A stretch of DNA of 64,000 bases from CAIZQW01 sp942493055 (GTDB taxonomy: Bacteria; Verrucomicrobiota; Kiritimatiellia; RFP12; UBA1067). Location of the stretch: assembly GCA_942493055.1 (NCBI GenBank), contig OW818680.1, positions 3,782,001 to 3,846,000 of the forward strand, given 5' to 3'. The notes under the pieces were generated by a model. That model was not told where the DNA came from, ran no database searches, and was given only the letters and a program-made list of their open reading frames with translations. Position numbers and translations under genes: made by a program. Shown here piece by piece: positions 8,911 through 15,999 of this stretch (positions are counted from its first letter, which is position 1; every line of letters starts with the position of its first letter).

Positions 8911-10904
8911 ATTAGGGGCCTCCCGGCCATGGTGCCATGGCGGCTGCCGAGCACGTTTATTCTTTCGCAACTCGCATTGATTACATTCAGCCCGGACAGA
9001 CCACAGACGGCCTCGGCGAGTGCGCTGTAGGCGTTTGCCAGCAGATAGTGGTTATCAACCTTGTCGATGAATGAGAGCGACTTGCCGTCGCTTCCGGGCA
9101 CCTTGCGCGAGCCTGAAATGAAATGCTGCTGCATGACGTTTACAGACTCATTGCAGCCGGGCGCGTTGGAAGGCATGTGCATAACCGGCTCCGTGCGGAT
9201 CACGCCGTCGACCACGGCGAGCAAGCCATCATCATACGTCATGAACTCGTCGATACACCGCTGGATGCATTCGTCACGGTTCGCCCGGATCACCGGATAG
9301 GCGAGACCCTCCTGGGTGAACCGGATCTCGTGTACGATGCCGCCGCCTGGCTTGACTGAAAATTCTACGCAGGCGCAACGGAGGCCAGACCACTGCTGAC
9401 GCTTGCCGTCCCACACGAGGCCGGCCCCAAAATCGATACGGTCGGAAATGCGCTCCGTAGGTATTGCCGGCTTATCGGTCAAATCGTTGATCAGCATGTT
9501 GATATCCCGCGCCATGGAACGTTCAGCGCCGATGTCGATGAACAGGCAGGTCAGGCCGCTTGCTTTAAAGAGCGCGGGGATGCGCTGAGTCGCTGTCGTG
9601 GGTGAGAGCATCTCGGCCCAGGCGATGCTCTTGTCTGTCTTGCCCGCTACCTCACGGGCGAGGAACCACAGGCGGTCGCCTGTGTCAACGCCCGCAAAGC
9701 GCGGTTTTCCGACAGGGACCACGGAAAGAGCATAGTCGCGGCGGCACCTGTCAAGTATCCCAGTGTCGATTCCCTGAGTGCTCGATTTCGGGCGCGCCCA
9801 GCGGTCGCACCGAAACGCGACCATCTTATCCGGGTCGGTCACAGCGGAGGCCCACGCGGCAACGATCTGCGTAAGAGCGATAGCGGCTGTGGAGATCTGG
9901 GAAACCTCCACACCATATTTACCGAGGGCGGCCATTTCCGGACGCCGGGCTTTGTACACGACTCGTGATCTGTCGAGTACTGCACCGCAGTGAGGGCATG
10001 CAAGATAATATCGATTGGAGGGGTTGTGTGTGACAGGGCTTGGATCACCATCTCCTGTGCGGAAATCTCCGGCGAGGGACAGGCGAGGATCACTGGGTGA
10101 TGCATCTTCTCCAGTTCTAACACGGCAGACTCCAGGCCACTCATCCTCTGGGGAGATATCGCGCCCGCAACCGCCACAACAAATATAGGCGACGTGCTGA
10201 GTGCTGTCCTCAAACTCCTTATCCATTCCGGCCTTGTCATACCGGGCTGTGCCAATATCAATACGCAACCGCACGGGGGAGGATGTGAGTCGCCCATCAA
10301 GGAATTTTTCGTTTCGCTCATTGATGTCATCCCTTTCGTCCACGATCTGCACGTCATGCGTGTAGGTTGTAGGCACTCGATTCGTGCCCAAGAAATAACC
10401 GAGCGCGATGCGGCTGCCATCAGTCGCCATGATCGCGCCCTTGCGGTCGACGGCCTTACCGGATGCATTGACTGATTTGCCGACTTTAATCAGGCCACTG
10501 AAAAAGGGGATCTGATCCACGACATCCGGACGGAACTTGGTATCGACAATGCCGTCGACCAACGCCTGATCCGGAAGGTAGTAGCCAACTCCGAGGAACT
10601 TGATGCCGAGCAGATAAGCGTAGGTGTTAAGCGCCCAGACGGTTTTGCCCCACTGTGCGCCGCCCTTAATCTTGATGCGGCAGTCAGCGCGGCCCGAGTT
10701 CAGGATCTCGTCAACCCACTGCGTGGCGAGTTCGAGAGCCGGGCGGCCCTCCATGTCATACGGCAGATAACTGGAGCCGACTTTGACGCGGCAATGACGG
10801 TGCTGGAAATCCGCAAGCGAGGCGACAACCGGAACGGCCACGGCAGCCTTGTCAGGTGCCGCCGCCGCTTCGATCTGCTCGCGTATGGATTTAGCTTTCT
10901 TCAT
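8907..10904 (-). CDS. Terminase large subunit (GpA-like)
   Basis: A 665-aa DNA-packaging ATPase/nuclease. A deviant Walker A (KGGAQWGKT, residues ~80-88) and a Walker B-like VQIVDERDD (~185-193) are visible. Cys clusters at about 242-246 and a later CPHCG form a zinc site typical of lambda GpA-type terminases. A downstream FAGVDTGDRLWFLAREV segment is the expected start of the RNase-H-like nuclease domain. Gene order (small subunit, large subunit, portal, with ATGA overlaps on both sides) supports the call. A GpA-type terminase with a Mu-like DUF935 portal is a mosaic combination. Confidence 0.8.
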   Translation of the reverse strand: MKKAKSIREQIEAAAAPDKAAVAVPVVASLADFQHRHCRVKVGSSYLPYDMEGRPALELATQWVDEILNSGRADCRIKIKGGAQWGKTVWALNTYAYLLGIKFLGVGYYLPDQALVDGIVDTKFRPDVVDQIPFFSGLIKVGKSVNASGKAVDRKGAIMATDGSRIALGYFLGTNRVPTTYTHDVQIVDERDDINERNEKFLDGRLTSSPVRLRIDIGTARYDKAGMDKEFEDSTQHVAYICCGGCGRDISPEDEWPGVCRVRTGEDASPSDPRLSLAGDFRTGDGDPSPVTHNPSNRYYLACPHCGAVLDRSRVVYKARRPEMAALGKYGVEVSQISTAAIALTQIVAAWASAVTDPDKMVAFRCDRWARPKSSTQGIDTGILDRCRRDYALSVVPVGKPRFAGVDTGDRLWFLAREVAGKTDKSIAWAEMLSPTTATQRIPALFKASGLTCLFIDIGAERSMARDINMLINDLTDKPAIPTERISDRIDFGAGLVWDGKRQQWSGLRCACVEFSVKPGGGIVHEIRFTQEGLAYPVIRANRDECIQRCIDEFMTYDDGLLAVVDGVIRTEPVMHMPSNAPGCNESVNVMQQHFISGSRKVPGSDGKSLSFIDKVDNHYLLANAYSALAEAVCGLSGLNVINASCERINVLGSRHGTMAGRPLI

Positions 10905-11449
10905 TTTTTCAGTGCCGCTAAAAATTGATTGAGATACCGCTTCGCCTCTTCGTTCCCCTCCGCCTCTTTCAGCAAGCCCTCGACGGCGAGTTGCTGTGAT
11001 TCGGTACGGGCAAGTATGAGCTGCGCCTCGGTCTGCTCCAGGCGCTTGCGCATCACGTCCAGGCGTTCGTCATTCTGCTCGTTACGCACGAAGTTAAGCA
11101 GCAGTGTTCCGAACGATTTGACCGATTCGATATCTTCGGTGCCCTGGATGACTTCAAAGAATTTCGTGCGCAGCAGGTTGGATATCTTCGCGTCCACCTG
11201 CTTGCGGTCGAGCTGAGCGTCAAAGTCATCCGCACCCTGGAGCATCTTGCGGAGCCGCCCGGTTGTCAGCTCCTGGGCCCGCTTCTGATACCAGCGTGAG
11301 AGCGAAGCCGTAGAGGTCTGTAGGCCGAACTCTTTCTCGGCCCACAGGGCGGCACGGAAATAGCCCATTGAAACGCAAGCCTCGAAGAGCCGTTCCTGCT
11401 GCTCATCGGTCAATGTCGCCTGGTTGGATTTCGGGGAGGGTTTACGCAT
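10901..11449 (-). CDS. Putative terminase small subunit
   Basis: A 182-aa, charged, helical protein. Residues ~15-60 look like a DNA-binding helix-turn-helix (EACVSMGYFRAALWAEKEFG followed by STASLSRWYQKR); the C-terminal half (EQNDERLDVMRKRLEQTEAQL) is coiled coil. It overlaps the large-subunit start by ATGA and is the first gene of the packaging block, the normal place of the DNA-recognition subunit; Mu gp27-like proteins have a similar make-up. A strong AGGAGG precedes the ATG at 11449. Function is inferred from order and domains. Confidence 0.6.
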   Translation of the reverse strand: MRKPSPKSNQATLTDEQQERLFEACVSMGYFRAALWAEKEFGLQTSTASLSRWYQKRAQELTTGRLRKMLQGADDFDAQLDRKQVDAKISNLLRTKFFEVIQGTEDIESVKSFGTLLLNFVRNEQNDERLDVMRKRLEQTEAQLILARTESQQLAVEGLLKEAEGNEEAKRYLNQFLAALKK

Positions 11450-11589
11450 AACGCACCTCCTGAAAAAGGAAGCCTCGCGGCGTGTCGGTTAATGGCATCA
11501 CAACGAAAGGAGGGCGGGAGGAAGAAGCTGACCTCACGCTTTTTTTGGGGATGATGCCAACACGCCGGAGGCAAGAAATGTGTCTTTTC

Positions 11590-11747
11590 AAAAGCGACAC
11601 GGTGTCGCTTTTGGTCTGGTAGGGGGAGCGTTTGAAAAGCGACACGGTGTCGTTTTTGGTCTGGTTAGGGGGCTGTTTGAAAAGCGACACGGTGTCGTTT
11701 TTGACACTACAAGGCAACCCCGGCAAAGGCGACACCGTGTCGCTTTT
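11590..11747. repeat. Array of four 23-bp palindromes at exact 45-bp spacing
   Basis: Four copies of an 11-1-11 palindrome with core GCGACAC-G-GTGTCGC flanked by A and T runs are centred at 11601, 11646, 11691 and 11736, exactly 45 bp apart. Copies 2 and 3 have one changed base in one arm; copy 4 has a variant left arm and the opposite central base. The first two 22-bp intervals are alike (ggtctggt...gggg...gtttg), so this began as a tandem repeat. The array lies upstream of the leftward terminase operon in an otherwise gene-free 360-bp stretch (11450-11810). Cooperative binding sites for a dimeric regulator or partition-type protein are the likeliest reading. Confidence 0.8.
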
Positions 11748-11810
11748 GATATTTTTACATGTGTTTGGTTGGTTGACCTTCACGGGGTTATAGCCTTATT
11801 TTGCAGGGGT

Positions 11811-12062
11811 TTACTTCACCATCATGCGTCCGGGTTCTGTGAGGGACCATGAGAGGATTTCGGGATTATCAGGATTGGCGTGCCGCCTTACATCGCCGCG
11901 CGACTCAAGGTGTATAAGATGTTGCTGAACGTCAGCTAACGTGTGAGGGACAGTAATGTAAGGCCGCACGAAGGTTAGAATGGGGGCTGGCAGCAATGCG
12001 CGGTTTCCGCAGGTCGCGAGCACGTGCCGGATGGCGTCGCATAGTTCGGGATCGATGTTCAT
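11811..12062 (-). CDS. Small prophage protein, possible winged helix
   Basis: An 83-aa protein beginning MNIDPELCDAIRHVLATCGN. The helical first half, a middle segment ADVQQHLIHLESRGDVRR and a C-terminal strand pair (ILSWSLTEPGRMMV) fit a small winged-helix DNA-binding fold. It starts 2 bp after the 107-aa membrane-anchored gene and is the last gene before the palindrome array. Because it is encoded beside that array, it is a candidate to bind it, but this is inference only. Confidence 0.45.
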   Translation of the reverse strand: MNIDPELCDAIRHVLATCGNRALLPAPILTFVRPYITVPHTLADVQQHLIHLESRGDVRRHANPDNPEILSWSLTEPGRMMVK

Positions 12063-12064
12063 GG

Positions 12065-12388
12065 TTAGCGGGGTCCTTTCATTTTGAGCGCTTCAATAAA
12101 GCCTTGAATTGCTGAAACACCTGTCGCGCATGCATTGACTTTCTCGTGGATATCTCCGAGCTTCTTATCTGTCACAGTTTCGAGATGCTCTATGCGTTTC
12201 TCGATCTTGGACATGCGAACCTCGCAGTCGGGTTTGTCAACAAGATCGGGCTGGCGCTGGACCATGATCGGGTTCGGGGTGATCTCCGTGCGACCGAAAC
12301 GCGCCTGGATATATTTCCCGACAATGCCGCCGATGATCGCAAGTGCAGACCCTCCAACCGCAATTTGTACACCGTCTATCCCGTCCAT
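12065..12388 (-). CDS. Small membrane-anchored coiled-coil prophage protein (DUF2730-like)
   Basis: A 107-aa protein with one N-terminal membrane segment (VQIAVGGSALAIIGGIVGKY) and a C-terminal coiled coil (RMSKIEKRIEHLETVTDKKL). This build resembles DUF2730-type proteins of Mu-like phages, located before the terminase genes; their role is unknown. The start at 12388 is fixed by an in-frame TAG two codons upstream and a GAGG ribosome-binding site. It is tightly spaced (2 bp) with the following 83-aa gene. Confidence 0.55.
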   Translation of the reverse strand: MDGIDGVQIAVGGSALAIIGGIVGKYIQARFGRTEITPNPIMVQRQPDLVDKPDCEVRMSKIEKRIEHLETVTDKKLGDIHEKVNACATGVSAIQGFIEALKMKGPR

Positions 12389-12458
12389 GCCCTACCTCGT
12401 TTTCTGCTGCAAATGTAACCTCGTCTTTGACGTCATCTCCGACGAGGCGGATGATGAG

Positions 12459-12477
12459 TTACATTTTGTAGCCTCCT
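12459..12477 (-). promoter_or_regulatory. Shine-Dalgarno followed by ATG-TAA (start-stop element)
   Basis: On the minus strand a perfect AGGAGG (12472-12477) is followed 7 bp later by ATG (12464-12462) and immediately by TAA (12461-12459). It lies in the leader of the 107-aa gene, about 70 bp upstream of its start. A start codon directly followed by a stop is a minimal upstream open frame that could trap ribosomes; it could also be a chance relic of a disabled gene start. Confidence 0.35.
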
Positions 12478-12503
12478 GAATTTGTTATCGTGTCATGGCC
12501 GCA

Positions 12504-12509
12504 ATTATA
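12504..12509 (-). promoter_or_regulatory. Candidate leftward -10 element
   Basis: The minus strand carries TATAAT, read at 12509-12504, in the gap upstream of the 107-aa gene. The sequence 17 bp further upstream is a GC alternation, not a recognisable -35 box. An activator-dependent middle or late promoter, as in Mu-like phages, would fit, with the fifth palindrome copy (12608-12630) about 100 bp upstream as a possible activator site. No experimental or comparative support is available here. Confidence 0.3.
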
Positions 12510-12607
12510 GGCGTAATCCTTTAAAGCGCGCGCGCACGCGTGGCACGTGTGGATTTGAATTTCAGGAGGCGATATCTAAAACTTGACGCTCATTTTTTGA
12601 GCGTTTC

Positions 12608-12630
12608 AAAAGCGACACGGTGTCGCTTTT
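12608..12630. repeat. Fifth copy of the GCGACAC-G-GTGTCGC palindrome
   Basis: A single perfect copy of the 23-bp 11-1-11 palindrome found in the 11.6-kb array. It lies between the terminator of the 304-aa gene and the candidate leftward promoter at 12.5 kb. The rest of the 12389-12712 gap holds a GC-alternating stretch (12520-12545), a 10-bp inverted repeat (12471-12480 with 12561-12570), the promoter candidate and the start-stop element. Confidence 0.75.
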
Positions 12631-12656
12631 GGTTTTTTGCTTGACCAAATTTAGGC

Positions 12657-12694
12657 ACAAAAAAAGCCCCTTGCAAGGTCATTGCAAAGGGCTT
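12657..12694 (-). terminator. Rho-independent terminator after 304-aa gene
   Basis: Read on the minus strand, a GC-rich stem of about 13 bp (AAGCCCTTTGCAA paired with TTGCAAGGGGCTT, one mismatch) with a 5-nt loop is followed directly by a run of seven T. It lies 19 bp past the stop of the 304-aa leftward gene and should separate the lysogeny genes from the late structural genes. Confidence 0.8.
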
Positions 12695-12712
12695 GGGTCG
12701 GTATATATATTG

Positions 12713-13627
12713 CTATTTAATTTTCCGCAGATGAGCAAGTTTGTATTTCCGATCTCCCTCGTCAGTTAAAGTGTAATACAATTCAATGTCCGCTTTAATT
12801 CTTCTTCCGGCTGGTATCTTACTCATGTCAACGCCAGGCGCGACTTCCATGGGTATGCGCTTATCAAAATGCCCAGGAACCACAACACTCCATCCCTTGC
12901 TAATATTGTCTAAATCCAGAGATCGAATCACAATTTCTGTATCTGCAAGAAAAATCATTTCCGGCTTTATTACAGAGCGATCAACATGGATAGGGGTTTC
13001 CGAAATTGTAGCTGTCGTTATCTTTAAAGACTCGTTAGAATCGATAATAATTGTCGCGTTAGTAGAGTCAGTACGCTTTGCAGGAGCAATCATTTTACAC
13101 ACATTAGATGACATGTTAAGCATGTTCCCTGCTCCTTTTTCTATTGCGTTTTTTAATTCAGCCGGCGAGATGTTCATGTTAAGAGTACCGTTGTTAATAA
13201 TGGCAGCCGCATTATCTGATATTCCGGAAATACTATTGCCTCCGCCTTCACGGCCAAGCATTCGGGTGGCGGCATATTGTGCGCCAAATAAAACAGCACA
13301 GATTATAACAAAAGAAACAACTGGATAATTCACTGTCATAAACTCAATACCTGTTTTTTGTCGAACCTTTTTTGCCCAAGCCTTGAACGCTGCCTCATCT
13401 TTAAATAAGAACCGAAACTTAAAGTCGTCTATCAGGCTCCCAGCCGCAATGTTATTAACATAGACTTCTACGGTGACCGGCCCGCCGGGGAACAACTCCC
13501 TTAATATGACGGGTACTCGCACGGCGATCTTATCGATCCCGGCAAGTGAATTAATCACATCATCTGGAGTCGGGAGAACGCTCGTATTATAGAAAACGCT
13601 GTGCGTTGAATCAATGCTAAAGGCCAT
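12713..13627 (-). CDS. Prophage accessory membrane protein (304 aa), unknown
   Basis: A 304-aa protein with a soluble N-terminal ~95 residues (DKIAVRVPVILRELFPGGPVTVE), one membrane segment at about 101-116 (VVSFVIICAVLFGAQYAA) and a soluble C-terminal domain of alternating strands. Base composition is lower in G+C than the neighbouring structural genes, suggesting a cargo (moron) gene. It ends at a strong terminator and lies between the repressor cluster and the late operon, so expression in the lysogen is plausible. No family is recognised. Confidence 0.55.
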   Translation of the reverse strand: MAFSIDSTHSVFYNTSVLPTPDDVINSLAGIDKIAVRVPVILRELFPGGPVTVEVYVNNIAAGSLIDDFKFRFLFKDEAAFKAWAKKVRQKTGIEFMTVNYPVVSFVIICAVLFGAQYAATRMLGREGGGNSISGISDNAAAIINNGTLNMNISPAELKNAIEKGAGNMLNMSSNVCKMIAPAKRTDSTNATIIIDSNESLKITTATISETPIHVDRSVIKPEMIFLADTEIVIRSLDLDNISKGWSVVVPGHFDKRIPMEVAPGVDMSKIPAGRRIKADIELYYTLTDEGDRKYKLAHLRKIK

Positions 13628-13651
13628 CTAAATAATCCTTCCTGTTTCAAA

Positions 13652-13678
13652 GCCCCTTGCAGGGTGGCTGCAAGGGGC
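13652..13678 (-). terminator. Hairpin between prophage accessory genes
   Basis: A perfect 11-bp stem (GCCCCTTGCAG / CTGCAAGGGGC) with a 5-nt loop lies between the 50-aa gene and the 304-aa gene. Only three T follow on the minus strand, so termination would be weak; attenuation or RNA-end protection is as likely. Its stem resembles that of the terminator at 12.66 kb. Confidence 0.5.
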
Positions 13679-13692
13679 GGGTGAGACCGCCG

Positions 13693-13845
13693 CTATTTAC
13701 CGCCGTGCAGGTGGCAGTAGCCGTTGGAGTTGTTGGTCATGTTCTTACAACGCTCCCCCTTCAGTGTTGTGCCGAGGCACTGTGACGCGGCTATGACCGC
13801 AACCACAACTAAAGCCGCACATGCGGCGATGATCGCTTTCTTCAT
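13693..13845 (-). CDS. Small exported Cys/His protein (50 aa)
   Basis: A 50-codon leftward gene: MKKAIIAACAALVVVAVIAA forms a signal or anchor, and the remainder carries C-L-G-T-T-L-K-G-E-R-C-K-N followed by N-G-Y-C-H-L-H. This C-K-N...G-Y-C-x-x-H signature recurs in small phage and bacterial proteins and looks like a metal or disulfide site. An AAAGGAG ribosome-binding site lies 8 bp before the ATG at 13845. It lies between two other membrane-anchored accessory genes. Function unknown; export to the envelope is inferred from the N-terminus. Confidence 0.65.
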   Translation of the reverse strand: MKKAIIAACAALVVVAVIAASQCLGTTLKGERCKNMTNNSNGYCHLHGGK

Positions 13846-13884
13846 TTTGTGCTCCTTTCTTTTGGTTAGAGTTTAATCACCTTG

Positions 13885-14397
13885 CTAATATGCGTTTAAA
13901 ACAATCCGCATTTTCTCACTGAACTCTTTTTTCTTCTGTTCTAGTTCGTTCTTCTCCTGGTTAAGCGCTTCGCGCCTGCGTTGCTTAGCGTAGTCGTTAT
14001 CCGCTTTTGATAGAAAATCTTTAGCATTGGCAACATCGTTTTCAGCCCATTCTAGCGAAGACTGAAACCCTCTCACAAAGGAAGCGGCCTGTTGTTCTTG
14101 ATCGACGCTAAGAAGTTTAACGCGCTCAATCGCCGCATTAAGTTTTGTAAGTGCCCCGTCTAGCTTTAGCTTATCGACGTATTCATAGTTGGCGCACAGC
14201 TCGACTATTGTTTCCTTTGCGGATCTTTTTAATTCCTTGTCGTTTTTCAAAACCATAAAACCAACAGCCAACAGGCCGGCACATCCCATGATGACCAATC
14301 TCTTGATCTTGCCTCCCGCGAATCTGCGTGGCTTCTTGTCCGTTGGACACGTCGGATGTGCTCCGGTTGGTTTCATGTCAGGTGGATATATGGACAT
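13885..14397 (-). CDS. Membrane-anchored coiled-coil prophage protein (170 aa)
   Basis: A basic N-terminus precedes one membrane segment (LVIMGCAGLLAVGFMVL, ~34-50). The rest is helical, ending in a highly charged coiled coil (EALNQEKNELEQKKKEFSEK). It lies 13 bp downstream of the repressor gene and probably shares its transcript, so it is likely expressed in the lysogen. Superinfection-exclusion proteins can have this build, but nothing specific identifies it. Confidence 0.55.
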   Translation of the reverse strand: MSIYPPDMKPTGAHPTCPTDKKPRRFAGGKIKRLVIMGCAGLLAVGFMVLKNDKELKRSAKETIVELCANYEYVDKLKLDGALTKLNAAIERVKLLSVDQEQQAASFVRGFQSSLEWAENDVANAKDFLSKADNDYAKQRRREALNQEKNELEQKKKEFSEKMRIVLNAY

Positions 14398-14410
14398 AAG
14401 TATGCTCCGT

Positions 14411-14761
14411 TCACTTTGTGAGTTTGTCTATGATTCGTTCCAGGCGTTCGACATGCTCCTGCTTCTTTGCGAGTTCGTGATCCTTTTTTTCGCACTCATG
14501 GCAGACCGCGCGATATGCTCCGGACTCCTCGCCCATGGTAACTCGTTTTTCTATTGGTGGAGGCGCGGTTGACAATCCCAGGAGCCAATCGGCGGACACG
14601 CTCAAACGAGAGCATATTTTTTGGATGACTTCCATGTTGGGAGTACGCAAGCCCAATACCCAATTAGTATATGAGGTTAACGGCACGCCGAGCTTATTAG
14701 CAAACTGGCGTTGCGTCATATCCCCTCTCAGACTCTCAAGCCTGGAAGAAAAATTTTTCAT
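14411..14761 (-). CDS. XRE-family (CI-like) prophage repressor
   Basis: The 116-aa product from the ATG at 14761 (MKNFSSRLESLRGDMTQRQF) has an XRE helix-turn-helix at about 8-62 (MTQRQFANKLGVPLTSYTNW, then ICSRLSVSADWLLGL) and a C-terminal stretch with C-H-E-C and a short coiled coil. A longer start at 14854 would read through the operator region and is unlikely. It is divergent from the Cro/Ner-like gene and should hold the early promoter shut by binding the repeated CTCGTTTG-type sites. No peptidase domain is present, so induction would not be by RecA-type self-cleavage. Confidence 0.8.
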   Translation of the reverse strand: MKNFSSRLESLRGDMTQRQFANKLGVPLTSYTNWVLGLRTPNMEVIQKICSRLSVSADWLLGLSTAPPPIEKRVTMGEESGAYRAVCHECEKKDHELAKKQEHVERLERIIDKLTK

Positions 14762-14768
14762 AATAATT

Positions 14769-14856
14769 CTCGTTTGAGTGTTGACACATACTCTCGTTTG
14801 GGTGTATAGTTCGCCTTGTTCACAGTAAACAGGTATTGACAACGATACACCCAAAC
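14769..14856. promoter_or_regulatory. Operator region of the lysis-lysogeny switch
   Basis: Three related sites occur between the divergent regulators: CTCGTTTGAGTG at 14769-14780, CTCGTTTGGGTG at 14793-14804 (inside the promoter spacer), and the inverted CACCCAAAC at 14848-14856. The first two flank the -35 box and the third lies downstream of the start point, a normal arrangement for repressor/Cro control. Binding by the flanking regulators is inference. Confidence 0.6.
14781..14810 (+). promoter_or_regulatory. Early rightward promoter
   Basis: TTGACA (14781-14786) and TATAGT (14805-14810) are separated by 18 bp, a near-consensus sigma70-type promoter directed at the Cro/Ner-like gene and the early operon. 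An operator half-site fills most of the spacer, so repressor binding would exclude RNA polymerase. Confidence 0.7.
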
Positions 14857-14877
14857 CGGAAGAGGAACAACAAAAAA

Positions 14878-15039
14878 ATGATTAAGCGGGAAACAAAGAC
14901 GGTCACCACGGGCGTTCGGGCGTTAGCGAAGCGGATCGGATGCAGCCCGACAATGGTGAGTTACGTCCTGTCGGGCAAACGCAATTTCGACACGCCTATG
15001 GGGCGGCGCATCATCCGCCTGGCGAATAAGAGCAAGTAA
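14878..15039 (+). CDS. Cro/Ner-like HTH regulator
   Basis: A 53-aa basic protein starting MIKRETKTVTTGVRALAKRI; residues ~13-45 form a helix-turn-helix (VRALAKRIGCSPTMVSYVLS). The ATG at 14878 is chosen because AGAGGA lies upstream; an in-frame ATG at 14836 lies inside the operator area. First gene of the rightward early operon, divergent from the repressor, the position of ner in Mu and cro in lambda. It likely limits early transcription. Confidence 0.7.
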   Translation: MIKRETKTVTTGVRALAKRIGCSPTMVSYVLSGKRNFDTPMGRRIIRLANKSK

Positions 15040-15088
15040 GAATTTACCCTGGCGCGGTTGCCGGGGGGTTAAACGAATGGAGACTCGA

Positions 15089-15331
15089 ATGAACATGCAA
15101 GAAGAAGCAGTAAAATATATCAGTTCGGAGCTGTGGAACCAGTACCTCTGGTTCCGTAAGCTTGACGAGGAAGGCCAAAAAACAATCGCCGCGACGGTCG
15201 CCATGATCCGGATGAACCGCATCAAAGGCTTGGCCTCGTTTTCCAGGCTGATGAAGATCGAGCTGGAAGCCATCATGGCGAACAGCTCCAGTTTCGGAAT
15301 CACCGAGCGCCAGGAGGTGTCCCATGCCTAA
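15089..15331 (+). CDS. Early prophage protein (80 aa), unknown
   Basis: A helical 80-aa protein (MNMQEEAVKYISSELWNQYL) with a conserved-looking core ASFSRLMKIELEAIMAN. The start at 15089 has GGAG 6 bp upstream; an in-frame ATG at 15077 contains that site and is less likely. It overlaps the next gene by 8 bp within the early operon. No family is recognised. Confidence 0.5.
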   Translation: MNMQEEAVKYISSELWNQYLWFRKLDEEGQKTIAATVAMIRMNRIKGLASFSRLMKIELEAIMANSSSFGITERQEVSHA

Positions 15332-15554
15332 GCCGATCACACTGTCTGAGACATCCATGAATCTGCTGACGCAATACAAGCGGAGATGGAAAGTGCTGCA
15401 AAGGCAAATGAAGCGCTATCCGCACATGGACGCCATAGACCCACACTTCGACAGCGCTCGCAGACACTACCGCAGAGCACAGCTTGAGGTTGATATTGTT
15501 TCACGTGCATTCGCTGCCAGTGTCATACAGGATCAGGAGGTGGCTAATGCCTAA
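15324..15554 (+). CDS. Early prophage protein (76 aa), unknown
   Basis: A charged helical 76-aa protein (MPKPITLSETSMNLLTQYKR) rich in Arg and His in the middle. It overlaps both neighbours by 8 bp (AGGAGG-type ribosome-binding sites lie within the preceding gene), so translation in this operon is coupled. No known motif. Confidence 0.5.
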   Translation: MPKPITLSETSMNLLTQYKRRWKVLQRQMKRYPHMDAIDPHFDSARRHYRRAQLEVDIVSRAFAASVIQDQEVANA

Positions 15555-15999
15555 TACACTCACCACCAAAATTGATAAGGCTTTCCTTGGCCGTCTCTGC
15601 GCGGATGCCATATCCAACCTCGACCGGGCATGCGAAAAGCACCCGCTGTTCTCGGATGAAATGACAAGCATGAGTCTTGGAGAGTGCCAGCACATCCTGG
15701 AAGAGATCAAGGGGATCAACGACACGGGGGAGACCACCGCCCAGCTCATCGGATACGAGGAGCATCTTGAGTTCAACATCGAGCTGGCCAACGGCAACCG
15801 CCAGAAAGCCTATATCGAACTGGTTGACCTTATGACCGTCTGGCTGCGCGTCAGCCTCCACCTTGATGACTATTTGAGTGCGGCGCACGAACCGCAAGCT
15901 AATCGTGTAGCAGTAGCCCGCCCGGTGGGGACGCCCTCCTTGCGGATCGGCCACGAGGTACAGCCCCGCCTCGGCTGCGAAAAGGGGGTGCAGCCATGA
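15547..15999 (+). CDS. Early prophage protein (150 aa), unknown
   Basis: From the ATG at 15547 (AGGAGG upstream) the product is MPNTLTTKIDKAFLGRLCAD and continues as a mostly helical acidic protein with LELANG-like and WLRVSLHLDDYL segments. The last ~35 residues are Pro/Gly/Arg-rich and may be disordered. It overlaps the following zinc-ribbon gene by ATGA. Unknown function. Confidence 0.5.
   Translation: MPNTLTTKIDKAFLGRLCADAISNLDRACEKHPLFSDEMTSMSLGECQHILEEIKGINDTGETTAQLIGYEEHLEFNIELANGNRQKAYIELVDLMTVWLRVSLHLDDYLSAAHEPQANRVAVARPVGTPSLRIGHEVQPRLGCEKGVQP

Noticed and set aside
11590..11747. CRISPR array (23-nt repeats, 22-nt spacers)
   Set aside because: Only four units, repeats are perfect palindromes, two of the three spacers are near-copies, and no cas gene is nearby. 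Tandem operator-type repeats explain it better.
11442..11852. Overlapping open frames on both strands across the palindrome array (113 aa minus, 90 aa plus)
   Set aside because: The 45-bp period is a multiple of three, so frames stay open on both strands. The encoded peptides just repeat the palindrome; no ribosome-binding site or protein-like composition.
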